A stretch of DNA of 64,000 bases from Cryptomeria japonica (GCF_030272615.1 NC_081410.1:223689415-223753414), one strand, 5' to 3'. Numbered from the stretch's first letter, positions 1-12,480 are shown. The notes: generated by a model from the letters alone, not told the origin. Program-made: numbers and translations.

Positions 1-368
1 GTAAGGTTCATCTCCATATAGTTTCTTTAGTCCATCCCATAAGCTCTTTGCAGACTTGCATCTATCCACCTTTGAAGATACATCATTAGAAATCCCACTA
101 AGAATAGCCTTCATGACTTCAACATTGTAGTCATAACTTCGTTTTGCTTTAGGATCAGTAGGAGGACTAGCATGAATAGACTAACCATTGACAACTGACA
201 TCCAAACATCATAACCTAAGGAGGACAAATAAACTTCCATTCTACAAGACCAAATGAAATATTTTGAACCATCAAACATAGGTGTAGGGATTGACTCAAA
301 ATTAACCAATGTGTCCAGACACCAGAATCTACCCAAGCTGGAGAAATATTTTCAACTAGGGAACCTAG
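1..368 (-). pseudogene. Ty1/copia gag, 5' part (element C1), broken and cut by window edge
   Basis: Reading the minus strand from about 330 down to 1 gives a copia Gag N-terminal half. It starts near PTPMFDGSKYFIWSCRMEVY and reaches VDRCKSAKSLWDGLKKLYGD at the window edge, the usual DUF4219/UBN2-type copia Gag layout (family knowledge). Gag would form the cytoplasmic virus-like particle. An in-frame TAG lies after a VVNG motif near 183, and the protein is cut off by the window start. It sits directly downstream of a primer-binding site at 370-381, as expected for the first gene of an LTR element. The rest of the element is outside the window. Family assignment is secure; the exact copia lineage is not resolved. 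Confidence 0.75.
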
Positions 369-369
369 A

Positions 370-381
370 GCTCTGATACCA
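370..381 (-). promoter_or_regulatory. Primer-binding site of copia element C1 (tRNA-iMet type)
   Basis: The minus strand reads TGGTATCAGAGC, the classic plant copia PBS complementary to the 3' end of initiator tRNA-Met. It lies two bases inside the LTR border at 384 and just upstream of the gag fragment. Confidence 0.85.
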
Positions 382-383
382 AT

Positions 384-1215
384 TCTTGGAACATAATGGA
401 CCATCGAGAGGGGGATGAATCAATAAAAACTTTTACTTTCTAAAGATCGAATCTTTGATAACTTTAATCACAATACCATGAGCATAAATATTAAACAAAT
501 GAGAACACACACATAAGAGGCACATCACATGATAGAAGTGTATATGAGGAAAACCCATGGTGGGGAAAAACATCGGTGAGAAATGTTGTTGGAATCTACT
601 GCTCCAATCCAACCTCACAGGTAAAAATGATTACAACATTTAGGGCACCAACCCAAGGAACACCAACCCCTACAGTTTTATGGGCACCAACCCAAAGGAG
701 CACCAACCCCTAACTTTGAGCACCCACTCAGAAATTTCAATGAGTATATAATTATTACAGTTAAACACCTTGTTACAAATGAGGTTTTGCAACTCACAAG
801 TATTCTTCTCTTGAGATTGAACTGACTCATTTCTGCTCTCTAATCTTAGGCTTCAATCTCTTGTCTTTTCACTCTTGTCTATCTCTACTCAACTTACTTC
901 TCCCTCTTAGCCTTTCATAGTATATGTAGACCACTATGATATTTGCCTCTGCTCTCCACACTCTGGTCTCTAGTTCTTCTACTCTCTGATCCCAACCTTC
1001 TTCATATGTCTCCAAACAACACTATATTTTCAGTATTCCTTTGTCTCTATAGATAACACTCTTTTTTCTCCTGCCTCTATCTCTATTTTTTGCTCTCTGT
1101 ATTTTCACCCTTCAACCACAATGCACAATACTCAGTTCTCTACTAATCTTCTTTTCTTCTCCATAGCTACACATACTCATCCAACTCTCTTCTCCCATAA
1201 CTTTGTCAACAAGTC
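384..1215 (-). repeat. Partial LTR of copia element C1
   Basis: Sequence outside the PBS, with the usual R/U5 features of copia LTRs on the minus strand (a TGATTCATCCCCCTCTC-like segment near 405-421). It contains short direct repeats of the type caccaaccca/caccaacccc at about 647-710. The LTR end at 384 should be CA but reads GA, a point change. The LTR is cut at 1216 where element C2 begins, and its remainder is not seen in the window. No gene is visible here. Confidence 0.65.
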
Positions 1216-2715
1216 TATTATTGTGAGGATCGGATTATTACTAAGAGGGGGGGGTTGAATCAGAAATAAGAATAAACTGAAACTTTTCACCAATCTGCAC
1301 AATAATTCACAAAATAGTTCATAACCAGTACTGGTAGTTGATCTAACAAATACTTAATGCAAATTTACCAAAACTTTACCGGTAGCAACTTAAGTGTTCA
1401 TCATAAAGTAAAGACATCCAATGCATAACTCAACAATCCAATCACAACATGAACACAATGATTTTTCATGTGGAAACCCAAATGGGAAAAAAAATGGTGG
1501 AAATGGGTACCGACAAAATTTGCACTCTTTTCGAAATGCACCCTATTAGGAGCCTAGCCCAGTTAGGAGCTTTAAAATATTTTCTGGTTAAGAGAAGACT
1601 CTGTTAGGAGTCACTAGATCAAGGGATTTTACAACTTATCTCTATTAGGAGCTTTACCCTATTAGGAGTAACCTTGCAGAAGGATTTAAACCCAAACTAA
1701 TGAGCCACCCGGTGAAGGGATTTACAAGATTAGGCCTGTTAGGACCTACTCAGTTAATGGATTTTAGTGCTGCTGCAATTGTTAGGATACAACAAATAAA
1801 TTAGCTAATCAATGCACTCTCTACTTGCTAATATAGATCTACTTCAGCTCCAATCTTCCTCTCTCATGTAGACATCTCAAACTGGTTCAACATGCACACT
1901 TCTCTAATCACCGACACACCGAACCTTCCAAAACTTGACCTAAATAACCTTTACAATTAGGTATGTTACAAAACCCTAATCTACATTAAATCTACATCAT
2001 AGATCATATCAGATCTTTACAAATTATTACAATTCATCATATATATCATTACAACAAATTTTAAGACAATTATAGTTGTTGAATGATCATAACTCATCAC
2101 CACACATTGATCTGATCAGTTGTCAAACCCTTATCACATTCTGCTATGCACCTTGCTGCTTCCTAAGAAATTTGATCCTTGTCCGCACCAAAACAACATC
2201 TTATCTCTTCACATGGATTCTAACATGTCATCTTCAATATATGAATATGAAAATAATCACCGCCAAACCACAAAACATCACCGATCAAAAGATCTTGATA
2301 CCAGTTCTCAAACCCTGGATGATTATACAACAACCAATTACAAACATGACTTTCCGTTCTCCCAACATGATGCAGTTCATGGCATAGACTCATTATGATG
2401 TCATAAGCATACATTCCAAACCATGACACTTAACTCAACATGGATCGCAACCGCAACCATCTCCTTCTCTATTCTTACTTACCGGTTCATTGTCACTTGA
2501 CACTTTTTCTTTCCAAATCAGCTCATTTCAATCCATTATTAGTTAGACTTAACTAGTAGATTTAGATGACATACCAAGAATAAGCAAACACGAACAAATA
2601 TGGTTGCCTTGAATGACAACACAAATAACTGATCATCTAGCATCATATCATAATTATATAATCACCAATAGTCCATCAATATATCATCACCAACAGTTAT
2701 GCCAACATGCCAACA
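1216..2715 (-). repeat. 3' LTR of copia element C2 (1500 bp)
   Basis: The minus strand begins TGTTGGCATG at 2715, next to the polypurine tract, and ends near 1216 at TTATTGTGAGG read on the plus strand (terminal CA changed to TA). It aligns over its whole length with the second copy at 12,524-13,903 plus 21,626-21,754. It carries several short cgttaggagc-like repeats (1540-1760) common in copia R/U5 regions. Small reading frames at 2076-2429 appear in both LTR copies with different breaks and are not supported as genes. Confidence 0.85.
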
Positions 2716-2727
2716 ATCTCCCCCTTT
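2716..2727 (-). promoter_or_regulatory. Polypurine tract of copia element C2
   Basis: The minus strand reads AAAGGGGGAGAT immediately before the LTR start TGTTGG. This is the typical plus-strand primer of plant copia elements. The same tract recurs at 21,755-21,766 beside the other LTR, which indicates a tandem structure. Confidence 0.85.
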
Positions 2728-3059
2728 GGCATTGATGGCAACACAAAAAATTGCAACATCAAAATCTCATCATGAAACTTGTTATGTTTGTTGTTCATCA
2801 CTGTCCTAGTAATCAATTCTTCTCCTTTTCTCTTTATTGATCTTCTCATATTTCTTCTCCCCCTTTGACAACAATGCCAAAGGTGCAAAGTTATCTTTTG
2901 TCTTCAATTTTTTTGCTATATTTCCTTCATCTTGGTAGTCACATCTTAGTTGCCCCCCCTAAGGAGTAGCTCACTTCTCATCAATTCACAATGAAAGGTA
3001 TTCAATAATTCCATTGGATTGATGCTTCACCAATATCCTAGTTAATCTTGGGTAGGGGT

Positions 3060-4805
3060 ATAACCCCTAACTTACCTCTGTGATATTCAATAATATCCTT
3101 AGTTAACAACTTAGTGAATATATCTACTAACTTCTCCTTACTAGACACATGCTTCAGTCTCACTTTATTTTCCATCTCTTTCTCTTAGAAAGTGATACTT
3201 TAACTCAATATGATTAGTCCTTGCATGCAGTATCGGGTTCTTAGAAATGTTTATAGAACTAGTGTTATCACAATATATGATCACCAGTTCTATCCTATCT
3301 CACTTGAATCCTACCAAGACACGTCTCATCCATATAGCTTGTATACAATTCATCGATGCAGCTACATACTCTTCATCTGCCACCAACAAAGCATGTGCCA
3401 CCGATTGTTCTCTTCTAGTCATCCACATTCCTTTCCCAATCAGCATCAACTATCCCTCTAAGATATCTGAATATCCTCTTCACTGCTATCATATGTGTCT
3501 CTTTTGGGCTCTTTTGAAATCTTGCTACTAATCCAATTGCATGGGGAATATCCAATCTACTATGAACAACATAATGCAATTTCCCATTCATAGACATGTA
3601 CTCTTTCTCATACACAAAGGGTGAATCATCCTCTTTAGACAATCTACAACCGGTAACCATAGGTGTTCTAGCCAGTTTACAGTCTTCTATTCCAAAGGTC
3701 TTTAGCACTTCTTTCACATACTTGGACTGACAGATAAAAAATCCACCTTTCAGCTGTTAGACCTGCAATCCAATGAAATTTTTTATCTACCTATAAGAGA
3801 CATCTCAAATTCTTTCTTCATCTCATCTGTAAAAGTCATACGCATATCATCATTTCCCCCAAATATGATATCATCAGCAAATACTTCTGCAATCAATATC
3901 TTGTCTCCTTCAGTCCTCAAATAAATATTGTTGTCCTCACTAGTTCTATAAAATCCTATCTTTATCATATGTGCATGAAGTCTCTCAAACCATGCCCTTG
4001 GTACTTGCTTAAATCCATATAATGCCTTATGCAGTTTGCATGCCATATCCTTATCTACTGACAATGCAAACCCATCTGGTTGTTCAATATACACCTCTTC
4101 TTCAAGAATATTGTTTAGAAATGCTCACTTAACATCCATTTGGTAAACTTTAAAGCCTTTAAAAGCTTCAAATGCAAGTATCATTCTAACTCTTTCAAGC
4201 CTAGCAACCGGTGCAAAGTTCTCTCCATAGTCTTAACATTCTTCTTGTGCATACCCTTTGCATACTAGTCTTTCTTTGTTTCTAACAACTTCTCCATCTT
4301 CTTTCAACTTGTTTCTAAATACCCACTTTGTTCCAATCACATTTTTATCATCAAGTCTAGGAACAAGTGGTAATGTCTTATTTTTCTCAATCAGATCAAG
4401 TTCTTCATTCATTGCATTTAACCAGCCATCATCCTTAAGAGCTTCGCTAAATATCTTCAGTTCAACCACAGAAATCAGATAGATCTTTCTTTGATTTTCC
4501 TTCTAGTCTATACTCTAGCATTCTTGTCACGTCTGATCTGATCTTCAGAATGATTTAACCTTACATATCTAGGAATTACCTATTCTAGTGCAATAACCTC
4601 TTCCTGTTCTTCATTTTCTTCATCTACCAGTTGAGCATCTTCATCTGCACTGCTCTACTCAACATCTTTTTGTACATCTGATTCAATAAACAAAAACTCT
4701 CCACAATATTCTTTGTCCTTTTGTTGTAACACTTGAAAGATTTACTCTTGGTAGAGTAGCCAAGAAATGTTCCCTCTTTACTTTTAGCATCAAATTTACC
4801 AATAT
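3060..4805 (-). pseudogene. copia reverse transcriptase-RNase H with integrase C-terminus (element C2), broken
   Basis: Read 4805 to 3060 on the minus strand. First is the integrase tail (IGKFDAKSKEGTFLGYS, 4750-4800). Then comes the RT: LIEKNKTLPLVPRLDDKNVI and GTKWVFRNKLKEDGEVVRNK near 4280-4390, LHKALYGFKQVPRAWF near 4000, and the catalytic motif FADDIIFGG (usual YVDDIIFG) near 3865. The RT-RNase H linker is ARTPMVTGCRLSKEDDSPFV near 3640, and an RNase H-like tail with FVGGR and SYMDETCLG follows to about 3060. Stops and frameshifts break it at about 4620-4480, 4230, 4100, 3780 and 3415. Copia RT makes cDNA in the particle. The integrase upstream is separated by the insertion at 4806-10,301. 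Confidence 0.85.
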
Positions 4806-4972
4806 TGTGAGGCCCTACCCTGAGCCGCCATAGCATTTCAGTTATTTTCATATTAGATCTATTATTGATACTATATTTTGATGCATTATGGACATAGATT
4901 TTGTATGATCCAATTTTTGGATAACATTGATATGATTATGTCATTTACTTTAATTTGCAGTACTTTATTATG

Positions 4973-6140
4973 TGTTGGATACAATTGTTTAATTGTGTAT
5001 TGTCTTTGATGTTACACAAATGTCATATCAGTCTACCGAGTTCAGAATGTTCGGCAAAGCAGTTAGACAGAGTCTACCAAGTTCGTAGTCTTTACCGAGT
5101 TCAGTCGGTCTTCGAAGAATATGTGAAGGAAAGTCAGTCTTTACCGAGTTCGCAGTCTTTACTGAGTTCAGTCGGTCTTCGAAGAATATGTGAAGGAAAG
5201 TCAGTCTTTACCGAGTTCTTAGTCTTTATCGAGTTCAGTCGGTCTTCGAAGAATATGTGAAGGAAAGTCAGTCTTTACCGAGCTCGCAGTACTTACCGAG
5301 TTCAGTTGGTTACCGAAGAATCAGCAGTGTTCACCGAGCATCAGTGAAATGTTTATGCAGCCGACCGAAGCAATATTTATTTATTGAAACTTGTATATGT
5401 AGTCGACCTATGTAATATTTATTTTAACTTGTAATTAGGCCGACTTGGTAACCTGAATGGTATATATGAGAGATCAAGTTGCGATTTCGAAGTGTGGTGA
5501 AGTATGAAAAGTATGGAAATGTGAAGGAGCAGAAATGTGCGAATTCTGATGAAGGATCAGTGATATCCTTGAGGTGCAGAAAAGATATATGTGATCAGTA
5601 AGGATCTATTGGTGCAGAACAGAGATCTGTATCAACAAGATAAGTTGTATTTAATTCAGATCACTTCATTGTTGCTTTCTAACCATTGTAGCAGTGATAC
5701 CGAAATCTCTTAACAGAGTTGGTCTAACAACCATTTTTGTAAATCCTCTGACAAGGTGACAATTCAGTTGAATTGTTCTTAAGACCTTTCACAAGGCCAC
5801 TCCTAGCAGGGTGATCAAATCCTCTAACAGGGTCACACCTAACAGTGTGTTTTGTAACCTTTAACAGGGTTGGCTCCTAACAGGGCTCACTTCAGAAGAG
5901 TGAAAATCAGTAACTAGTTACATTGGTGGTTTTCCCAAAATTGGGTTTCCACGTTATATCTGGTGTTACTTGTGTTCATGTTATTTGTCTTATGCATGTT
6001 AATGTTTAAAGAACAATGATAAGTTAATTTACCGAGTTTCAGCAGTTTATATTTAAGACATCTAAGGGACTTGTGGATTTATTTTTGTGGTAACTGATTC
6101 ACCCCTCCCCTCTCAGTTACTCCATCCATATTTCCAACAA
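4973..6140 (+). mobile_element. Copia-type solo LTR nested in the giant solo LTR
   Basis: Starts TGTTGGATACAATTG and ends ATTTCCAACA(A). The pentamer ttatg flanks it on both sides (4968-4972; 6141-6145), a perfect target duplication if one extra terminal A is counted with the element. It has repeated taacagggt segments (5700-5890), a gggtttccacgt segment (5943-5954) and cccctcccctctcagttac near the end, all like copia R/U5. Removing it rejoins the surrounding LTR with homology to the other giant LTR copies. It has no coding sequence. Confidence 0.75.
5065..5316 (+). repeat. 67-bp tandem repeat (about 3.7 copies) in the copia solo LTR
   Basis: The segment ttcgaagaatatgtgaagga recurs at 5111, 5178 and 5245, an exact 67-bp period. 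Each unit also holds taccgagttc and cagtcggtct. The fourth unit decays after 5290. The phase is not a multiple of three, so the 101-residue frame over it is a by-product of the repeat. Confidence 0.85.
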
Positions 6141-8857
6141 TTATGATGCTAGAAACTATGGATGCATGCTCTATAAATGATTTAATTCCATGATGATTAT
6201 GATGATGCCATTTAGTAGATTATTTTATGTGGATGTTATTAGATAATTGGAAACTTGATTAATATAATTGAAATTGTATGCAATGTCTTAATTGTATTCT
6301 TTTCATATGATAATATTATATGTGATTTTTGGAATTTCTAATGTGCAAAGTGAGATGTGTAGGAAAATTATTCCATGTAACCATGGAAACTATTCAGAGA
6401 ATCAAGCCTAAACCTATGTGCGTTTGGGAAGTCAAGGGTTATCTATTTGGAGAGACAACACCTCGTTTGTAAATTTATTTTAATTTGTAAATGTTTATGC
6501 TTGGATGTGTGTTTAATTTGAAAATTGTTTAATTTATTAATTCCAAAAAAGGGGACATTGCCATGTGTATTTTAGTGATGTGTAATTTTTGTGGTGTCAC
6601 TTGAAACATGTGTTGTAAAGTGAGCTGGCAATGACATGTCCCTTGGAAGGAATTTGTTTTACCAATGCATTTTTTTTCAATTATCCTAGTATGGTCCCAA
6701 GAAAGTCTTGGATAGGGAGCCATTAGAAAGGTCAACTCAGGGTTGACCCATAGGTAAACTTTGGGTGAGTTTCTAGAGGGATAAACTAACTCCTAGGGTC
6801 AAGTTAGGGGCAATTTTAGTGGGCCATATGATGTACCTATGGATGAAGGCCAATTTTAGCCATGTGTCCACTCCCTAGGGACTGTTTAGTCACCCCAAAA
6901 TTTGAGTTTCCTAAGATGGCTGAATATCAACTTTTGAGGATCCTACCTAGGTTAGACAACCTTCCTCATGAGAGTTATTTCTCTTCCCAAATACTTTTAC
7001 CTTTTTGAGGTGTCTTGGCTAGAGAGTTTGTAAGGTGTTGGGAATACCAACCTATGAACATCCCTCGCCCTTCCCAAGAGGTTAGAAAGAGTGAGGAGTG
7101 CCTTCTTAGGGAATGGTTTGGGAGTGAGAAGTTTGATCACCCACTCTCCATTTTTGGAGACATAGATTTTCTTGAGAAATTGGTTTTTGGAAGTTTTGCT
7201 TAATTCTTGTGAAGGAAAAGATAGTGGATTTGGGCAGCTCTTCTACAACTCTTATTCATCCATTTGCAGGATTTAAGGTTGGTTGTTTACTTCTTTTTAT
7301 GTTTTGCTTTGTGTATGAATGAATGTATGAGTTGTGCTTTTGGTTGTTTTCTTGTTGTTTTGGAAAAGATGTGTTCTTCTTGTGATTTTCTTTTGTTGTT
7401 TCATGTCTATTGTTTTGGGATTTTTCAAGACCAAACTCACCCTTGGGAGGTACAGCCTAAGAGTGTAGAGGCTCTCTTTTGAAGAGAGTGATAGACAAGG
7501 GATTATGGGACCCTTGTTGCATAGTGTTTTGTTTATGCAATGGGGGTCAGAAGGGGAGTTTTGATGGCTTGTATGCCTTGGGGGACATAAGGATTTGTTG
7601 GGGCAAGTTTGGAACTTGTGGGTATTGTACTTGGTAGCCTTGCAATGGCATTTTGTTCTCCTACTTGCATATTTCTCCTCTAGGTATTTGGTCCACCTTC
7701 ACCCCTCAAGTTATAGTCACTAAGTGACTTTGTTCATCCTTGGGTTGGGAGTGTTTGTGTTGTGTTTTCCTTTTTCTTATGTGTTTATGCTTGAGTGTCA
7801 CCCTTTTATCCTTGGTTCTCCTAGCTCGGGGGTGGCTTCTTGTATGCCTAGATTGGGAGGTGAGCCTCCATGGTCACAACCTACAAGTTTTTATTGTAGG
7901 TTTTCTTGGGAAAAGATTGGAAAGGAAGCTATGGTTTATCCTATTGTTTATTTGTATTTAGTTGCAAAAAAGAAAATACATGTATTTGGCAAGCCCTCAT
8001 TTAGTAGAAATGAGAGGCTTGATTTTTTTATTTACCTATTTGTATAAAAGAAGCTATGATGTACTAAATGTAACTATTGGATTTGGTTTACCATGTAATA
8101 AATATGTAATTTATTTGAGTATATCCTTGCAAAGAAAAGAATAAAATTTGAGTTATTCTTTATTTTTATTTACTTCTTGAAATAGATTAGAAATGTAGTT
8201 TATTTCTGTGTTATTTAGCTGATGGAAAATAAATGAAAATAGTTAAAAGTTAGTAGTGTAGTTATGCAGAAAGAAATGAAATAAATTAAATGTTGTAGTG
8301 CAGTTATTAGTATAGAAATAAAATATTTGCTTACATCTATAGTTCAAACTCAAAAGAAAAATAAATAGATACTTTAAGAGTTAATATTGATACTGCATTC
8401 TATCTTCTTGTTTATTGATTTAGATAATTTTTGAAATAGTTAGTTGCAGCTATAAGTAAAAATATTACTTGTCATATTTTCCATTTTCTAAAAGCATGTA
8501 TAGTAGGAAGTAAATAAATCTAGTTATGGTTATTTAAATCAAAAGTTAGCTACATGTATTGATGGGAAACGAATTTATTCTATTATGATATTTAAAAATT
8601 TCCTACTATAATACTTTGTATAGAAACAGATTTAAACAAAGAAATATATATATTGTAAAGTTCATCCCTAATATTTTTACCTTTACATCTAAATTATTGG
8701 ATTTATTCTTTACAAAAAAAAATAATACATATTCTGCATTTAAGTTAAAATTATATATTTAATAAACCATGAGTAATCTGGAAATAAAAGAAATGCATTT
8801 TTACTTTAAGTATTCTTAATATTTAATATTTTAGTCTTGGTGCAGTATGTTGTCAAA

Positions 8858-8861
<4 letters not shown>

Positions 8862-8944
<83 letters not shown>

Positions 8945-9024
8945 GTGTGTGTGTGTGTGTGTGTGTTAGCTATTTCTTTCTTTTTAATATTTTAATCATA
9001 TATATATATAGAGAGAGAGAGAGA
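8862..9024. repeat. Compound microsatellite (TA)n-(TG)n and (TA)n(GA)n in giant solo LTR
   Basis: About 80 bases of TA from 8862, then (TG)n at 8944-8966, and after a short spacer TA followed by GA at 9000-9024. The other giant LTR copies carry AT or TG tracts at the equivalent position. Confidence 0.9.
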
Positions 9025-9387
9025 TTTACATATCGATGAAACCCTGCATTTTATATTGGGGCCAAGGCAATCCTGGTGCTAGCGGCACTGTGAGTGCGAA
9101 CCCATAGTGGCGGCTTTGGCTGCACTGTGGGCCATGACCCACAGGGGTAGCTTTGTCGCCACTATGGGTCATGACCTTGGTCGTCCTGTGGGGCGGCACC
9201 CATAGGTGCCAACACTTCCAAACCCGGCGCCAAACACTGCACGATGAAGCTCATTCATCCGTAGAGCATGTAAAATGGAAAGCATTTTCCATTCCATTTT
9301 GGTTTGGCCGCCATGGCCGCCACACCTGCACACACACACACACACTCAACAAAGAAAAAAAAATATAACATGTTAGAACAAAGAAAG

Positions 9388-9411
9388 CCCTAACCCAATT
9401 TTGGGTTAGGG
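9388..9411. repeat. Short perfect hairpin in giant solo LTR
   Basis: CCCTAACCC at 9388-9396 pairs with GGGTTAGGG at 9403-9411. The equivalent hairpin in the other giant LTRs is at 39,044-39,066 and 48,198-48,220, where one stem pair differs on both arms (see findings). Confidence 0.7.
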
Positions 9412-10301
9412 TTAGCTTGGATAAGATGGATAAGTAATGGATACTTATAGATTTAACAAACCTTAGTTAAGGTTCACAAATAAAAATAAATTAAAAAAAA
9501 GGTTATTAATAAAAAGAATAATAAAAAGGGGGGGAATGCCATTTTAAATTTTGAAATGGGAGAACCCCATTTATATATAGTTAATGCTTTAGAAATGATT
9601 AATTTCTATTATTGATTAAAAGGTAATTTATTCTTAATGTAAATTTTATTTTAGATAAATATTTATATGTATGCATATATATATGCTAATAAACATGTGT
9701 GTGTGGGGGGGGGGGGTTGGAAATTTTATTATTAGAAAACTAATAAAAGTAAATGGTTATTTTAATCTATAGGGCCAATATTGGCCGAATATTAAATATT
9801 TGATATTTAATATTTAAAGGGGATTTATTTCATCAATATGGTGGAGTTAATTATTAGTTAAATATTATTACTGTGTTAGTTAACTTTTTTAGGCGAATCT
9901 AATAACATTATTTACACTTGCCCAATTAATTATTTTATCATTTTAAATTCAATAAATTAAGAGATAACATCATTTTAATTATTCCTAGTGCAAATAAATA
10001 ACAATTGAGATAATTAATATCTCTTGATTGAAATTAAAGGATTATTTGGTTAAATTAAAATATTGATTAATAAAGTGGTAAAGACACTTTCTTTTGGAGA
10101 ATTATTTCCATGTAATAATGTTAACGCAATAATGGTTGAGTTAAATAAATAAACTTTAAGAAACCATTCTTTTATTCCTGAGTTAACCTTTGGTTAAGAC
10201 AAAACTTGTTTATCCCATTTTTAACGTAGATTATTTAGTATATTTATGTTGTTTTAAAAAAAATTGTTGTTATGTTTTTGCCCAAAAGTTTGGGCATGAC
10301 A

Positions 10302-11192
10302 AGTATAATCATCTCTTTTTATGAAGCATCTACTACCAAAAAATTTGGAGTAACTAACATTAGGAGTTTTACCATACCATAGCTCATAAGGTGTTTTATC
10401 ATTACCTTTTTTCACCAGTACCCGGTTCAATGTGTAAATAGTAGTACTAATTGCTTCTCTCCAAAACATCTTTTGTACATCTCCCTGTATCAGCATAGTC
10501 TGAGCTGCTTCAACAATAGTTATGTTTCCCCTTTATACAATTCCATCCTGTTGTGGTGTCCTAGGTGCAAACAACTGCCTCTTTATTCCATTTTCATTAA
10601 AATATCTCACAAACTCATTTGATGTAAACTCTCCACCCTAGTCAGATCTCAGGCACTTAATATTCCTATCGGTTTCCTTTTCAGCTAAGGCCTTGAATGC
10701 TTTGAACTTACAAAAATCTTCTGACTTTTCCTTCAGAAACATAACCCACATCATCCTTGAAAAATCATCAGTAAACAACATGAAATACCTATCACCATTA
10801 AAACTTCTAGTCCTCATAGGACCACATAAGTTAGTTTGCACCAAATCAAGAATATGCTCAGAAGAAGAAGATTTGCTCTTAAAATAAGAAGTATTTAGTT
10901 TACCCAGCTGAAATTCTTTACATAACACATTGCCTAGTTTAACAAGTTGTGACATACCTCTCACCATACTAGATTTTCTGACCTTAATCACATTATCAAA
11001 GTTAACATGACAAAAACTTCTATGCCATAACCAACTATCTTCAACCTTAGCAACCAAACAACTATTTACATTAGCATTCATATGGAATAAGTTACCTTTA
11101 GTTTTCTTGCCAGTAGAAATTAATTCTCCTTTGCATCCTAAGATCCTGCAAACTCCATTCTTAAACTCAAGATGATAACCTTTAACATTCAA
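10302..11192 (-). pseudogene. copia GAG-pre-integrase and integrase core (element C2), broken
   Basis: Minus strand from 11,192. A GAG-pre-integrase segment with LWHRSFCHVNFDNV (zinc-binding His residues) leads to LCKEFQLGK, where the usual CxxC has lost its second Cys to Phe. The integrase core follows: VQTNLCGPMRTRSFNGDRYF (the catalytic Asp position of DLCGPM is Asn here), LFTDDFSRMMWVMFLKEKSE, and after a stop at about 10,638 YELWYGKTPNVSYSKFFGSR and CFIKRDDY to 10,302. Stops lie at about 10,638 and 10,500-10,550. The catalytic and zinc changes imply an inactive product. The integrase C-terminus continues at 4805 beyond the inserted solo LTR. Confidence 0.85.
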
Positions 11193-11420
11193 CTAACCAA
11201 CACTCAACAAGTTATATTTTAAGACTTCAACCCAAAATACATCATCAACATTTCTTGTACCATTTAAAGAGATAGAGCCTTTACCTTTAACCATACAAGG
11301 TGAATTGTTTCCAAATCTTACCACATCTCCATCAAATTCTTCAAGAGAAAGAAACTTGTTCTTATCACCAGTCATGTGGTGTGAGCAACCACCATCAATA
11401 ATCCATTCATCATTGTTATC
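11193..11420 (-). pseudogene. copia aspartic protease region (element C2)
   Basis: The minus strand reads WIIDGGCSHHMTGDKNKF, the copia protease active site in its usual context (DxG followed by S/T-x-HM), with the catalytic Asp codon at 11,394-11,396. Then come VVRFGNNSPCMVKGKGSISL, VDDVFWVEVLKYNLLSVG and a stop before NVKGYHLEF. The protease would cut the Gag-Pol polyprotein. It is in the same frame as, and continuous with, gag-side sequence upstream; the stop at about 11,193 separates it from the integrase. Confidence 0.8.
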
Positions 11421-12480
11421 AATGCGAGATAATAAAGCCTTCTTATCAAATAGATCTTCCTTAATAAAAATAAAAACAATCTCCTCATTGTCTTCATCCT
11501 CAGATTCTTCATCTTTGATTCCTTCATCAACTGCAACATAGCACTGTTTCTTTCCTTTTCCCTTATTTTTCTAAACTTTTCCTTTTGATCGTTATTAGGA
11601 CAATGTGCAGCAATATGTCCTATCATGTTACAAGAGAAAATTCTGAGAGGAAACTTACCTTTGTACTTACCAATGCCTCTAGGAAGTCTTTTAGCCAATA
11701 GAGCTTCAAATTCCATCAGATTACCTTTATCATCCATATCATCTTTACTACTGCCAAGATGACTTGACCTGCATTCATGATTGTGACAAACATCTTTTCC
11801 TTTTCTCATTGGTACACTAGATACAGATGCTTTAAAAGAAGATTTTGTCTTAGGCACACTTTTATCAAAACTATTTAACTCAAAACCAGTGAGCTTACCA
11901 ATCAAAGAATCAATAGTAACCTTATCCTTAGTAACTAACCTAAACTATTGAATAGCAGACACTCTAATTACATAGGCAGGAAATAGAGTTTCTAAGCATC
12001 TTACTTACCAGAGTGTCTTCTTCTATAGTACCACCAGCACTTTTGATTCCACCAACAACTTCTTTAATCCTCTATCCATACTGAGTAATACTTTCTCCTT
12101 CCATCATTCTCATATCATCAAACTTTCCTCTAAGACTCTCTTCCATAGCTTTTTGAACATGCTTATCACCACCATAGATTAATTATAATTTCTCCCAAAC
12201 TTCAAAAGCAGTCTCTAAATCATGGACATCAATATATTCAATATCAAACCGTAAACTTACTATGGCTTCCAATGCTTGAATGCTTTCTTTTTGCTCCTTC
12301 AATTGATCTACAGTTAGAGGACCAGTAGGAGGTACATACTTAGTAACAACATGCTGCTAGAACTGAGCACCCATACCTTTGATATATATCTTCATTCTAT
12401 CACTCCATAATTTGTAGTTGTCTTTAGTGAATTTGGGACCCTCCTTCTTCATCATCTTCCTCAGATATTTTCCTCAATTG
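11420..12480 (-). pseudogene. copia gag (element C2), frameshifted
   Basis: From about 12,450 the minus strand reads FTKDNYKLWSDRMKIYIKGM, then TVDQLKEQKESIQALEAIVS, FEVWEKL and VQKAMEESLRGKFDDMRMM, a normal copia UBN2 Gag. A degraded zinc knuckle CNMIGHIAAHC (CX4HX4C, first Cys lost) follows near 11,590-11,640. Stops and a frame change occur between about 11,905 and 12,360. The start lies just inside the PBS at 12,510-12,521, as expected. Confidence 0.8.

Larger units (their letters stand above)
4806..10301 (+). mobile_element. Solo LTR of the giant-LTR gypsy (Tekay-type) family, inserted in C2 integrase
   Basis: Starts TGTGAGGCCCTACC and ends GGGCATGACA, the same termini (sense orientation) as the 4.09-kb LTRs at 38,353-42,442 and 47,369-51,461. 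Interior similarity is also visible (CTAGCATTTCAG-like start, the LTR-wide order of AT tracts, and the GC-rich block at 9060-9260). No internal region, PBS or gag-pol is present, so this is a solo LTR. Flanks aatat (4801-4805) and agtat (10,302-10,306) look like a target duplication with one change. Rejoining them restores a copia integrase reading DDYIGKFD. Without the nested solo LTR it is about 4.3 kb. Small ORFs at 7015-8144 have no counterpart in the other LTR copies and are not called. Confidence 0.85.

Noticed and set aside
5065-5316. Tandem repeat as a possible CRISPR array
   Set aside because: 67-bp period with contiguous similar units and no unique spacers; a minisatellite in a plant LTR.
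7015-8144. Several 60-107-codon plus-strand frames
   Set aside because: They lie in the giant solo LTR, overlap in different frames, show no domain and are not kept in the other LTRs.
9388-9411. Telomere-like CCCTAACCC / GGGTTAGGG as a telomeric remnant
   Set aside because: Only one unit on each arm, and other LTR copies read CCCTAGCCC; better explained as an LTR hairpin.
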